From Mariniblastus sp964414815 (GTDB lineage Bacteria; Planctomycetota; Planctomycetia; Pirellulales; Pirellulaceae), in NCBI GenBank assembly GCA_964414815.1, contig CAYPXY010000022.1, positions 4,027-68,026 of the forward strand: a stretch of 64,000 nt of DNA. The letters are read 5' to 3'. Shown here piece by piece: positions 35,007 to 44,009 of this stretch. The stretch's first letter is position 1, and each line of letters opens with the position of its first letter. The position numbers and the translations under genes were made by a program. The notes beneath the pieces are model-generated. The model was not told where the DNA came from and made no database searches. It worked only from the letters and a program-made list of their open reading frames with translations.

Positions 35007-36824
35007 ATGAAAATACTCTCGCAACTTCCAGGAATTCTTGGGGCCCGTCATGTCGTGACTCTCGCGGCCGCCCTTGCATTCGTCTTGGCAGCACCGTCAC
35101 TTGGGGTTCCTTGTATGGTGGCTCAAGAAGTGCCACAAGACGAGGAACCCAAGCCAACCGAGATCTGGGCGGGCACGCTGGATACCGAGTCGACCAAGCT
35201 GAGAATTCAAATCAGTCTGATCATCGACGAGGCGGGAAACATCAGCGGCTATCTGGCCAGCCCCGATCAAACCACCACCCGATTTCCGATTGAAAAGATT
35301 ACCCGCAGCAAGGAGGCATTGGCGTTTGTCATTTCACCGCTGGGGGTTCGCTATGAGGGTAGTATCAAGGATGAAGATACGGTGGCTGATGGAGCCTTTG
35401 TGCAAGGTCCCCGAGCCTATCAGTTGGTACTGAAAAAAACCAATCAAGCCATGACCGTGGCCCACGAAGCAACCTGGACGGGTCAATTCAAGGTTGGTTT
35501 ACAGGACTACGATTTTCAGTTCCGAATCTTCATTGACAACTTTGGCGGACGTTCAGCAAAACTGGACAGCTTTACGGAAGGGATATGGGGCATCCCGTGC
35601 CAATATCTGGTTGATGGCTCCCAAGTGACGATTCGCAACTCAGTCACGAAGGCCGAGTTTACGGGTGTATTGAATGCAGATGGCCGAACGATTGCCGGTC
35701 ACTGGAACCAGCGGGACATCCAATTCCCACTGACACTCAATCACGTACCGCTCGACGCAACTCGCCAAGCCCGATTTGAACGGCCTCAAACCCCTCAATC
35801 ACCGTTCCCTTATAAGGAACGTCATTTCGGTGTGGTCGTGAAAGAAGTCGATCCGAAATTCGAACAAGACGTGGGAATCGCCGGAACCCTCACCTCACCC
35901 AATGCCCAAGGTCAGCACCCCACCGTGATCCTGATCAGTGGAACCGGTCAGCAAGACCGAAACCACACCACCTTCGAGCATCAACCCTTCCTGGTGATCG
36001 CGGATCATCTGACCCGCCGCGGATTCACCGTCATTCGCTATGACGATCGAGGAGCGGGTCGCTCCGTGGGCAGCACGGCTGCCGCGACCACGATGACGTA
36101 TGCCAACGATGCCGAAGCCATTTTCCGGTGGGCAACTACTCAGCCCGAAGTCGATCCGAAAAGAGTCGTCATCCTGGGGCACAGCGAGGGCGCATTGATC
36201 GCCAGCATCATCGCCACTCGACAACCCGACGTTGCCGGCATCGTCATGCTGGCGCCAACCGGCATGTCCGGCAAGGAAGTTTTCCTCAGTCAGTCGTCAG
36301 CCATTGCCCGTGTCAACGGAATGCCCGACGAGGTCATCGTCATGCAGGATCGCTTTCTCCAACAGGCGATTCTCGATTCCAGGGATGCCGCCACGATGAC
36401 ACCGGAAAAATTCATGCAGTCCTTCCAGGGTATCTTTGGTGAATTGACCGAAGAACAACGAATCGGTTATGGCATTTTCAATATTGCGGAAAGCACGTTC
36501 GCCTTGCTGAGCTCGCCGTGGGCTCGATTTTTTATGGACTACGATCCCCGATCATCGCTGCTGTACGTCCAATGCCCGATGCTTTCACTCTTCGGCGAAA
36601 AAGACGTCCAGTCGATCGCGCAACTTCATGCTCCGGCGATCAAGACTGCCGCCGATGCAGGAAAGAACCCTGACTTTGAACAGAAGGTGCTGCCCGGCCT
36701 GAACCATTGGTTTCAATCTGCCCAAACCGGTTCTCCGCGAGAGTACCTCTCGATCGAGCAAACGATCGATCCGTCGGCGCTCGATGAAATCAGTATCTGG
36801 ATAGGCCGTAGATTTTTGAAGTAA
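35007..36824 (+). CDS. Secreted alpha/beta hydrolase (S33-like peptidase/esterase fold)
   Basis: The 605-residue protein has a signal peptide (hydrophobic residues about 16-34, ending near VAQEV). Residues about 40-250 form an N-terminal domain with TLDTESTKLRIQISLIIDEAGNISGYLASPDQ, a beta-rich module common in such planctomycete proteins. The hydrolase domain begins near 285. It has the nucleophile elbow GHSEG (about 395) and the late LNHWFQ histidine. A catalytic acid is probably in LFGEKD. Substrate is unknown. It follows the phosphoesterase pair on the same strand but no operon evidence is clear. Confidence 0.88.
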   Translation: MKILSQLPGILGARHVVTLAAALAFVLAAPSLGVPCMVAQEVPQDEEPKPTEIWAGTLDTESTKLRIQISLIIDEAGNISGYLASPDQTTTRFPIEKITRSKEALAFVISPLGVRYEGSIKDEDTVADGAFVQGPRAYQLVLKKTNQAMTVAHEATWTGQFKVGLQDYDFQFRIFIDNFGGRSAKLDSFTEGIWGIPCQYLVDGSQVTIRNSVTKAEFTGVLNADGRTIAGHWNQRDIQFPLTLNHVPLDATRQARFERPQTPQSPFPYKERHFGVVVKEVDPKFEQDVGIAGTLTSPNAQGQHPTVILISGTGQQDRNHTTFEHQPFLVIADHLTRRGFTVIRYDDRGAGRSVGSTAAATTMTYANDAEAIFRWATTQPEVDPKRVVILGHSEGALIASIIATRQPDVAGIVMLAPTGMSGKEVFLSQSSAIARVNGMPDEVIVMQDRFLQQAILDSRDAATMTPEKFMQSFQGIFGELTEEQRIGYGIFNIAESTFALLSSPWARFFMDYDPRSSLLYVQCPMLSLFGEKDVQSIAQLHAPAIKTAADAGKNPDFEQKVLPGLNHWFQSAQTGSPREYLSIEQTIDPSALDEISIWIGRRFLK

Positions 36825-36826
36825 AG

Positions 36827-39400
36827 TTACTCATCGACTTTTCCAGCCGACTTCATATACGCCAGCAGATCGACAATCTCTTGGTACGTCAACGTGTCCA
36901 GCAAGCCGCTTGGCATCATGGAAACGGTGGAGGGTTTCATCTCCTCAATGTCATCGGCTTCAATGGAGGTCAACTTTCCAGGCATGGCCAGGTTCTCCTG
37001 AACCATGTAGCGACCGCCGAACAGATTGGCGACACGCCCGACCACCGTCCGGCCATCGTTGAGCAAAAACACGGTCGCTTCGTACTGATCGGAAACGGCT
37101 TTGCTGGGTTCGATCAACGTCTCCAGCAGATCCAGCGTACTGAATCGACGCCCCGCCAGGGTGATGTCCGGTCCGACGATTCCGCCCTGTCCCTCCATCC
37201 GATGGCACTTGTAGCACGTCGCGATCGACAACATCCTTTTCCCATTTTCAAGATCCGCAGAATCAAAAACGGCGTCATTCAACTCGCTGAAATCGCTCAT
37301 CTCCCATTTCTTGACCAGCGGCCGGGCGGCCAATTCCGCATACGGATCCGATGCAACCGGTTCGCGAGAGAGCACCGGCTGCAAGGCCACTCGGTCTTCA
37401 TCGGCCAACTGGCTGATGGCGTGTTGCCGAATATTGGCAATGTATCCACTGAAGGAATGACCTCCCTGCTGATTGGCAGAATCCACAAACCACTGGAAAT
37501 ACGATTCACGTAATTCCTGGGTCCAGCCATTCTGAGCGGATGCAAGGATCAATGCATACGCAATCTGCTGCTCCTGAGCGGATGCCACCTTGAGTTGGGG
37601 AACCACTTTTTCAACGATCGTCGGCGATTGCACGGCAACCAATAGCTTTGCCAGTTCAAGATCCAGTTTGTCATCGCCACTCGGGAAGTGCTTTTCAAGC
37701 CTCAATACGGCCGCCTTCGTTATGGGAGAAAGCGACGCGTCGGGCACCCGATGCTGTTGGTCGTCGCCCAGGCCAGCACATCGAATCAGGATTAAACCGT
37801 AGGCACGACAAAGAGCCAAACGCTGGAAAGTCGTCAATTGATCCCAATCCAAACCCGCCAGCCACGGAACTCCAACCTCTTGAGAATCGGACTCTCCCCT
37901 GGCTCGGACCATGGCGATGACTTCTTCAAGCACGAGGAACTGAGGGTCACCTTCTGATTTGGAGAACAGGCCGAGCCGCTCGACAAACCATTTTGAATAA
38001 TGCATCTCAACGGCCGACCTCGCAGCAAATCGTAAAAATCGGTCTTCACTTTTCAAATGATCCACGAAATTTTCTGGCGGATCAAACTCCACGCCATCGC
38101 TATGCCATTTCTCAACCTCGCGCCGCAACTGGCAGTCTTCATTGATTGGTGGATACTCTGCCAGCTCGGTCGGCTCTTCACCGCGATAGACAATGCGATA
38201 CAGTGCCGAACGCAGCCCGCGACCTCCGATCAGAAAATACAGGGCACCATCTTCCTCGCGAATCACCATATCGGTCACCGGCAGCGCAGGAGCGGCACAG
38301 AATCGCTCCAGCGTACCTGTATAGCTTGAGCCGTTCGGAGTCAGATGCACGGAATAGATAATCCCGAAACTCCAGTCCGCGATAAAAAGAGCCTGTTGAA
38401 ATCGGGCCGGAAATTTTGCTCCCGTTCCAAAGGTCACGCCTGTCGGGCTGCCCGGTCCAACATCCGCAATCCCCGGCAGGGTGTCGGGATAGTATTCAGG
38501 AAACTTGCCGGATCCGTTCCGCCAGCCAAATTCGGCTCCGCTGGTCACATGACAGACACGAGTCGGACGATACCACGGCAGACCAATATCCCATTCCATA
38601 TCGGCGTCGTAAGTAAACAGTTCGCCGTTGGGGTCAAATGCGATATCGTATTGATTGCGAAAACCAGTCGCGATCAGTTCGAACTGTTTGCCATCGGGAT
38701 CCGTCTTGCAAATCCAGCCTCCGGGTGCCATCACTCCGACCGCGTGGCCTCCGGCGTCCGGGTATCGTTTGATGATTTGGTCTTCGTCCCATCGCTGCGA
38801 CATCCGGAATTTTTCGGGCTTCGGGGTGCGGGTGTGATTGCCGGCGCAGATATACAACGACTGCTTGTCAGGGCCAAGAATAACGGCATGAGGGCCATGC
38901 TCGCCGCCGCCGTCAAACTTCCGGAGCAATTCGACGGAATCGTACTGATCATCGCCATCGGTGTCGCGAACTCGATAAAGACCGGCGGGCTTCTTGAAGG
39001 GGCGGCTTTCGTGCGCGACGACGTAAAGGCTGTCAAAGGCATATAGCAATCCATGAGCAAACCCGATCTCCAATGGAATCAACTCGACGTCGGTAGTAAC
39101 GGCGGCTGGCGGATCGGCCGGATCTCCTTTGGAAAACCCGATTTCTGCCACCGTAATCCGGTACAGCCTGCCGTTTTGATCCGAGGCGATCAAGCGTCCG
39201 TTTCGTTCGTTGGTCAGCGAAACCCAGGACCCTTGTTCCTGCGGAACCGCATAGACCAGTTCGGCAACAAACCCGGGTTGGGTTTTGAATTGTTCCGTGG
39301 TGACCGCAATCTGACCTAAACTGGAATGGCTCAAGCCGATCAGGGCGATCAGGCCAACGGCTCCGGTGCAGACAAAGCGAAAACGAATGGGGATGTGCAT
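36827..39400 (-). CDS. Secreted PVC-type beta-propeller/cytochrome c protein
   Basis: The 857-residue protein has a signal peptide (about residues 8-30, GAVGLIALIGLSHSSLGQ). Residues about 35-420 form a propeller-like region of the soluble-dehydrogenase kind found in planctomycetes (GFAHGLLYAFDSLYVV, GEHGPHAVILGPDKQSLYICAGNH, GFRNQYDIAFDPNGELFTYDADMEWDIG). The middle region (about 440-700) is helical, HEAT-like. A C-terminal cytochrome c domain has the heme site CYKCH (729-733) and a possible axial Met near MMPSG. It likely oxidises a sugar or alcohol in the periplasm and passes electrons to heme. Enzyme activity is inferred. Confidence 0.9.
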   Translation of the reverse strand: MHIPIRFRFVCTGAVGLIALIGLSHSSLGQIAVTTEQFKTQPGFVAELVYAVPQEQGSWVSLTNERNGRLIASDQNGRLYRITVAEIGFSKGDPADPPAAVTTDVELIPLEIGFAHGLLYAFDSLYVVAHESRPFKKPAGLYRVRDTDGDDQYDSVELLRKFDGGGEHGPHAVILGPDKQSLYICAGNHTRTPKPEKFRMSQRWDEDQIIKRYPDAGGHAVGVMAPGGWICKTDPDGKQFELIATGFRNQYDIAFDPNGELFTYDADMEWDIGLPWYRPTRVCHVTSGAEFGWRNGSGKFPEYYPDTLPGIADVGPGSPTGVTFGTGAKFPARFQQALFIADWSFGIIYSVHLTPNGSSYTGTLERFCAAPALPVTDMVIREEDGALYFLIGGRGLRSALYRIVYRGEEPTELAEYPPINEDCQLRREVEKWHSDGVEFDPPENFVDHLKSEDRFLRFAARSAVEMHYSKWFVERLGLFSKSEGDPQFLVLEEVIAMVRARGESDSQEVGVPWLAGLDWDQLTTFQRLALCRAYGLILIRCAGLGDDQQHRVPDASLSPITKAAVLRLEKHFPSGDDKLDLELAKLLVAVQSPTIVEKVVPQLKVASAQEQQIAYALILASAQNGWTQELRESYFQWFVDSANQQGGHSFSGYIANIRQHAISQLADEDRVALQPVLSREPVASDPYAELAARPLVKKWEMSDFSELNDAVFDSADLENGKRMLSIATCYKCHRMEGQGGIVGPDITLAGRRFSTLDLLETLIEPSKAVSDQYEATVFLLNDGRTVVGRVANLFGGRYMVQENLAMPGKLTSIEADDIEEMKPSTVSMMPSGLLDTLTYQEIVDLLAYMKSAGKVDE

Positions 39401-39597
39401 GATTGAAATACGGTTAGGTGAGCAGCAGGTATCAGTTTACCATTGAGTACCCCTCCCAGTTTAGCGGACAGGATGCAAGGTTTGAAAGGGTAAGGATAGT
39501 TGCGAAGCAACGGTATTCAGTAGCCTTGTGGCGTCAGCCCAACGGTGGGCTGAATGTCATCGCTCCGCGATTAAATAATCCACTTTCTTTCTCGATC

Positions 39598-40413
39598 TTA
39601 CATCTGCACCAATTGATCGATCAGGACCTGAGCATCGGTATGGGCTTTCTCCAGCCAGATCATTCGCGTTGATTTCGGCAACCCCAGCGAATCAAATCGG
39701 TCGGCCGGATAGCAGGCCAGTACGCCGGAAGCGATTTCCCGATTGAGATCCGGATTCGCCGAGGTGGGAACGATGTCACGCAACAAATCGGCTGCAAAAG
39801 AAGCATTGAGTACTCGCTGACGAGTTTCGTAAGCCTCTCCCAACGTGCTTCGCTGCTCCGTGTAGAAGTCCTTCACCCGATTTCGATCAAAGCTGAACAT
39901 TGCAGCGGTTTCGCCCATTGGCAACTGACCGAGGAACAGGTCGGTCCAGCGTTCCATGCGGCGGCGAAGCATGTTGATCCGATCAAACATCGGTTCATGG
40001 AGCGCCCGCCCCGACAAGATCAGCCGAAGCACGCGGTTTTTGGCTTCCAGATGGCTGAGATAAACCGAGTGAGCCAGCCCCGTCAGCTCGTCGGTCTGAT
40101 GATGGCGGTCGTGACTGAGCATCGTCGCGGACCAGACCCGCGTCAGGATCTCGGAAACCAGAATTTCCTGGGCGACCGCTTGCAGGGCAGGCCAGAAGTC
40201 GTGATCGTTTGCCGACTCGGCGGGCTGATCCTTGGCACGCTGCATGTCTTCCTCAAACATCTTGAGCGCGGTGTTCCATCGGTGGAGCCGCAGCTTGGAA
40301 GCGGTCCAGTATTTAGTGGCGACCAGCATCGGCTGAACCTGAGAACCAAAAATCAGGTTGCCCGAATGAAGTGCGACCCAGCTTCCCATTTCGGCCAGTT
40401 GACTTGCGTGCAT
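39598..40413 (-). CDS. Hypothetical protein
   Basis: From the ATG at 40413 the product has 271 residues and is mainly helical, with WNTALKMFEEDMQRAKDQ, HHQTDELTGLAHSVYLSHLEAKNRVLRL, INMLRRRMERWTDLFLG and a final helix EKAHTDAQVLIDQLVQ. There is no signal peptide or membrane span. A GAGAG about 8 bp before the ATG could be a ribosome binding site, so this start is preferred over an in-frame one at 40491. No family is recognised; the helical pattern suggests a scaffold-like fold. Confidence 0.7.
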   Translation of the reverse strand: MHASQLAEMGSWVALHSGNLIFGSQVQPMLVATKYWTASKLRLHRWNTALKMFEEDMQRAKDQPAESANDHDFWPALQAVAQEILVSEILTRVWSATMLSHDRHHQTDELTGLAHSVYLSHLEAKNRVLRLILSGRALHEPMFDRINMLRRRMERWTDLFLGQLPMGETAAMFSFDRNRVKDFYTEQRSTLGEAYETRQRVLNASFAADLLRDIVPTSANPDLNREIASGVLACYPADRFDSLGLPKSTRMIWLEKAHTDAQVLIDQLVQM

Positions 40414-40675
40414 GAAAACTCTCGTTGTATTTCCAGGTTGCGAAGGAAGGAATAAGACCCAATGCTCATCCACTGTCTTTTCAGACCACAAAACGCAAGG
40501 GGTATGCCACTGGAGACCAAAAAATTTCTGGCAATCGAAAATGCTTTCATTTCCCGCAGAAATCGGTCACCGCCAGCCCCTTCTGAATCGAAAACCGCGA
40601 TCGTCCGCAGATTCGAATGTTGATTTTTGGCAACATGCGAATACGAAAACGATCCATGTTCAAGAAACGCCACGT

Positions 40676-40787
40676 TAAGGAATTGTCCTGAAATAACTTC
40701 GTAAGTTCATCATAACCCGAAGCGTAAGCGAGGGATTACTCCTGCTCGTGTAGACCGTCCCTCGCTTACGCTTTTTGAAGTTGCGCA
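40676..40787. repeat. dispersed palindromic repeat (GAAGCGTAAGCGAGGG family, copy 3)
   Basis: Arms 40720-40735 and 40758-40773 are perfectly complementary (AAGCGTAAGCGAGGGA), with a TTTTT run after the right arm. Flanks match the copy at 16139-16260. Confidence 0.88.
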
Positions 40788-40794
40788 AACAAGT

Positions 40795-40865
40795 AGGCCG
40801 GAACAAGCAAACGCCGAAGAAAGCAAGCCATTCCGTGGGTCTTTGAGCGTTTGCGCAGTTCCGGC
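40795..40865. repeat. GCCGGAACAAGCAAACGC imperfect palindrome
   Basis: GCCGGAAC and GCAAACGC (40797-40814) pair with GCGTTTGC and GTTCCGGC (40847-40865). The left block also occurs at the end of the EEP gene (21792-21814). Confidence 0.7.
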
Positions 40866-41052
40866 AAGAACCCGGTGGCGATGCCGGATATACCGATTTT
40901 TCTGGCAAGTGGTAGACAGGTTTCCGTAGAAGACGAAGCCAAACACGTATTCTGATCGCCGCAGAAACGTAGAGTTGCAGTACGAGTAGCCTTGGAGTAC
41001 CTCCACTTTCCAGTCGGCTCCATCGGTCAAGCTTTCCACAGGTTCTACTGCC

Positions 41053-41454
41053 ATGAAAATCTCCTCTCTCGGACGAACGACTGTATTCCTGTGCCCTTGT
41101 TGCAAGACGACGGCGCTGGAAGTCGGAAAAATTGAAGATCGAATCGAGGTCTGCTTCTGCTCGAACTGCGATGGGTTCGTGATTGATCAGGCATCGCTGG
41201 GAATCCACGTCACTGAACTGAGATCGGCTTACTCCGGACCTGATGACAGGCCCATTCCGATTTGTCTCCACGAACTGGAAATTCAACATTGTTGTCCGGC
41301 CTGCGACGAGGCGATGGAAGTTCATCCCTATTACGGACCAGGCAACGTGGTCATCGACAGTTGCAATCACTGCAAACTGGTTTGGTTCAATCAGGGAGAA
41401 CTAAAGCGGATTGTTCAAGCCCCCGGTCTCCGTCGAATGCAGCCCTCCATCTAA
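41053..41454 (+). CDS. Zinc-ribbon protein (TFIIB-type zinc finger)
   Basis: The 133-residue protein contains two zinc-ribbon modules: CPCCKTTALEVGKIEDRIEVCFCSNC (about residues 14-39) and CCPACDEAMEVHPYYGPGNVVIDSCNHC (about 78-105), each with paired CxxC cysteines. The second is followed by KLVWFNQGEL, typical of the zf-TFIIB family. The protein is cytosolic and small. Such proteins often bind nucleic acid or partners; no further assignment is possible. Its stop codon overlaps the stop of the convergent UbiD-family gene. Confidence 0.82.
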   Translation: MKISSLGRTTVFLCPCCKTTALEVGKIEDRIEVCFCSNCDGFVIDQASLGIHVTELRSAYSGPDDRPIPICLHELEIQHCCPACDEAMEVHPYYGPGNVVIDSCNHCKLVWFNQGELKRIVQAPGLRRMQPSI

Positions 41455-43316
41455 ATCCACTTTGCCAGCGGCCCGCCTTTTGCCGCCATGGCATCGATTC
41501 GTTTGGAAACATCCCGATCTTCGATCAGCGGCGGCGCGTGATGCGGTTTGATACGAGCATCAATCACCAAGCTTCCGGGGCAACCCCAGTGTTTGAACTC
41601 GGTAAACTCACCGATCCCGTACAGATCCGTCGCCGGATTGCTGCGAGTGAAAACGACCCATAGAAAATTTTCCAGCGTTCGAGCCGTAAATTCGCTATCG
41701 TCGACCAGCACGACCAGCGGAAATCCTTCGATGGCTCTCTCTGGAAACGAAGCACAGAACCTCAGGATCGGAGATCGGAGATCAGTGCTATGAGGCTCAG
41801 AACTCGCTGCTTGACGCCCCGAGCCTTCAGTTGCTGCAGGAGCAGAGATGGCGACGACTCCCGGCATGCAGACTTGCGGATCCTTGAATCCGGTCGGAAT
41901 GGAAAGGCTCGATGGAACTTCAGTAGCGAGCGTTCGCTGAGAGGGTCCGGCGGCCGCGATGACCACTTTCGAACCTGAGTTGAATCCGGTGCCGGAATAG
42001 TCCAGCGTATCGATGGTCGTCTTCGTCTGAAAATGAAGATCGCGTCGCCAGTCCACTCGCTCAAGCAATCGCTGGAAGAAACATTGCATGTCACGGATGT
42101 CCAGCTGCGGATCGCACGCCTGATCGAGAATGAACAGATACTTTGCCAGCGACATCTGACCCTGGCCAAGGATCGCATTGGCTTGCGTCAAAATCTCCTG
42201 CGGCTCGGTCGTCGGTTGATAGGGAACATAGCGTTCGCTGCCGATCGCCAGCAACAGCGGATGTACCCCCGCCACATCGACGGCATGAACGGCCTTGATC
42301 CCTGGAAGGACGGTCGGAATCACCGGGCCGGTTAACTCATGAATCAGATCGCCAAACACGGTATCTTCCTGAGGCGGTCGCCCGACGACCGTGAACGGCC
42401 AAATCGCGCCGTCACGATGATACACTTTCTCGACCTGCAGCACTGGAAAATCATGCGCCAGACTGTAGTAACCCAGATGGTCGCCAAAAGGGCCTTCGGG
42501 CAACAGCCGATTGGGATCGACGGTGCCGACGATGCAAAAATCGGCATCCGCGTAGATGGCCGACTGATCGCTTCGCATCATCGGAATGCGATGGCCTGAG
42601 AGTGCACCGGCGAACGTCAGTTCAGACATGCCTTCGGGCAGCGGCATCACGGCGGCCAGCGTCATCGCGGGAGTGCCCCCCAAAAAAATATTGACTCGAA
42701 AAGGCTTGCCTGCTTCCAGAGCCGCTCGATGGTGGACGCCGATCCCACGCTGGATCTGGTAGTGCAGCCCGACTTCGCGGTCCGGTTGATACTGACCGCC
42801 GGAAAGCTGCACGCGGTACATTCCCAGATTGGATTTTGCACATCCGGGCTGACGAGCATCTTCGCTATAGACTTGCGGCAGGGTGATAAAAGCACCGCCG
42901 TCATCCGGCCAGGACTTGATCGGTGGAAGCTGGCCGATGGTGGTCTGATTTCGGGTGACGGCGGCACTTCGAACAAGCTTGGGTCGCATTTGCCAGGCGA
43001 TGAAGGGGGCCTTCCAGTATCGAAGAGGCTGCTTGAGCGCCTGCCCCGGATCGACTTTGAGTTGAATCGCCCGCTGAACATTCTCAAACGTCTTACGAAA
43101 AATGAATCTTGCCCGTTCCAGGGTTCCGAACAGATTTGAAACGGCTGGAAACGGCGAACCGTTGATCTTCGAAAAGTAAACTGCGGGGCCGCCCGAGCGG
43201 TAAACTCGTCGCTGGATTTCGGCGGCTTCCAGGTTGCCGTCAATCGGTGCCTCAATGCGCACCAGATGCCCATGCTTTTCCAGATCATCGACGCATTGCT
43301 TTAAGGAGCGATACAA
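41451..43316 (-). CDS. UbiD-family prenylated-FMN-dependent decarboxylase
   Basis: The 621-residue protein begins (TTG start at 43316) MYRSLKQCVDDLEKHGHLVRI, as in UbiD proteins. The FMN-binding signature LPEGPFGDHLGYYS and VVGRPPQEDTVFGDLIH are present, as is the region GHRIPMMRSDQS. UbiD uses prenylated FMN from UbiX to decarboxylate aromatic and unsaturated acids, including ubiquinone or menaquinone precursors. At 621 residues it exceeds the usual ~490 of UbiD, with extra sequence including APAATEGSGRQAASS. No ATG gives a better start; TTG is kept because it matches the family N-terminus. The 107-bp element lies 5 bp upstream. Confidence 0.9.
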   Translation of the reverse strand: MYRSLKQCVDDLEKHGHLVRIEAPIDGNLEAAEIQRRVYRSGGPAVYFSKINGSPFPAVSNLFGTLERARFIFRKTFENVQRAIQLKVDPGQALKQPLRYWKAPFIAWQMRPKLVRSAAVTRNQTTIGQLPPIKSWPDDGGAFITLPQVYSEDARQPGCAKSNLGMYRVQLSGGQYQPDREVGLHYQIQRGIGVHHRAALEAGKPFRVNIFLGGTPAMTLAAVMPLPEGMSELTFAGALSGHRIPMMRSDQSAIYADADFCIVGTVDPNRLLPEGPFGDHLGYYSLAHDFPVLQVEKVYHRDGAIWPFTVVGRPPQEDTVFGDLIHELTGPVIPTVLPGIKAVHAVDVAGVHPLLLAIGSERYVPYQPTTEPQEILTQANAILGQGQMSLAKYLFILDQACDPQLDIRDMQCFFQRLLERVDWRRDLHFQTKTTIDTLDYSGTGFNSGSKVVIAAAGPSQRTLATEVPSSLSIPTGFKDPQVCMPGVVAISAPAATEGSGRQAASSEPHSTDLRSPILRFCASFPERAIEGFPLVVLVDDSEFTARTLENFLWVVFTRSNPATDLYGIGEFTEFKHWGCPGSLVIDARIKPHHAPPLIEDRDVSKRIDAMAAKGGPLAKWI

Positions 43317-43320
43317 GTGA

Positions 43321-43428
43321 TTAACCGTTCACGAAAAATGGAATCGTTTAGCCGCAAGCCGTCGTGGGTTGCTGCCAAGAACGTACTGTAATACCGAAAT
43401 CGCTCCATCAGCAACCCCCCAAGGCGCG
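43321..43428 (-). repeat. 107-bp leader-like element, copy 2 (upstream of the UbiD-family gene)
   Basis: Inverted relative to copy 1 at 27841-27947 on the chromosome, but it has the same orientation relative to the gene it precedes. About 9 substitutions and no gaps were counted by eye. Confidence 0.9.
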
Positions 43429-43555
43429 CGGAATACCGGATTGTAGGTATTCCTCCCCTTACACTTGAACCGCTATTGACCGGTTGCCTCAAATGATGAG
43501 AATGTTCGCCTTGTACCGTATCTATTGAAGCTATTTTTTCAGAAGGCAGGCGACT

Positions 43556-43993
43556 GTGGGACTCATTAATGAATTCAAGGAATTCATCGTCAAAGGAAAT
43601 GCAATTGATCTGGCTGTCGGTTTGATTGTTGGAGCAGCTTTCGGAGCCGTGGTCAACTCGCTGGTGACGGACGTCATCATGCCTCCGGTGGGAGCGCTGA
43701 TGGGAGGGGTCGACTTTAGTTCCTTGAGCTATGAAATTTTGAAGGGCGTGCCCGCCGGTGAAACACACCCCATCACTCAGCTGGAAGTCAAGGAAAACAT
43801 CCCACCGGTGGTCATTGGCTACGGCAAGTTTATCAACGCATTGATCGCTCTGGTGATCCAGGGATTTGCTATCTTCATGGTCGTAAAATTGATCAACAAG
43901 CTGAAACGGAAGGCTGATGACGCTCCTGCTCCTGCCGCACCGGCAGCCGATATCCAGCTCCTGACTGAGATCCGGGACTTGCTGAAGAAGTAG
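43556..43993 (+). CDS. mscL: Large-conductance mechanosensitive channel
   Basis: The 145-residue protein begins (GTG) MGLINEFKEFIVKGNAIDLAVGLIVGAAFGAVV, the pore helix TM1 with the family pattern. TM2 is around residues 90-112 (GKFINALIALVIQGFAIFMVVKLIN), and the C-terminal helix ends PAADIQLLTEIRDLLKK. It forms a membrane pore that opens under hypo-osmotic stretch. The length is normal. The promoter may lie within the 120 bp after the repeat element at 43428; no clear hexamer was noted. Confidence 0.96.
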   Translation: MGLINEFKEFIVKGNAIDLAVGLIVGAAFGAVVNSLVTDVIMPPVGALMGGVDFSSLSYEILKGVPAGETHPITQLEVKENIPPVVIGYGKFINALIALVIQGFAIFMVVKLINKLKRKADDAPAPAAPAADIQLLTEIRDLLKK

Positions 43994-44009
43994 ATCATCC
44001 CGAGATTTG

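Larger units (their letters stand above)
40414..41052. other. intergenic region with two repeats
   Basis: Contains the palindromic repeat 40676-40787 and the hairpin 40795-40865, described separately. The ~180 bp before 40676 and after 40870 show no gene or clear promoter. Confidence 0.5.

Noticed and set aside
40675..41370. 231-codon minus-strand reading frame
   Set aside because: It crosses two repeats and the antisense of the zinc-ribbon gene; no family resemblance.
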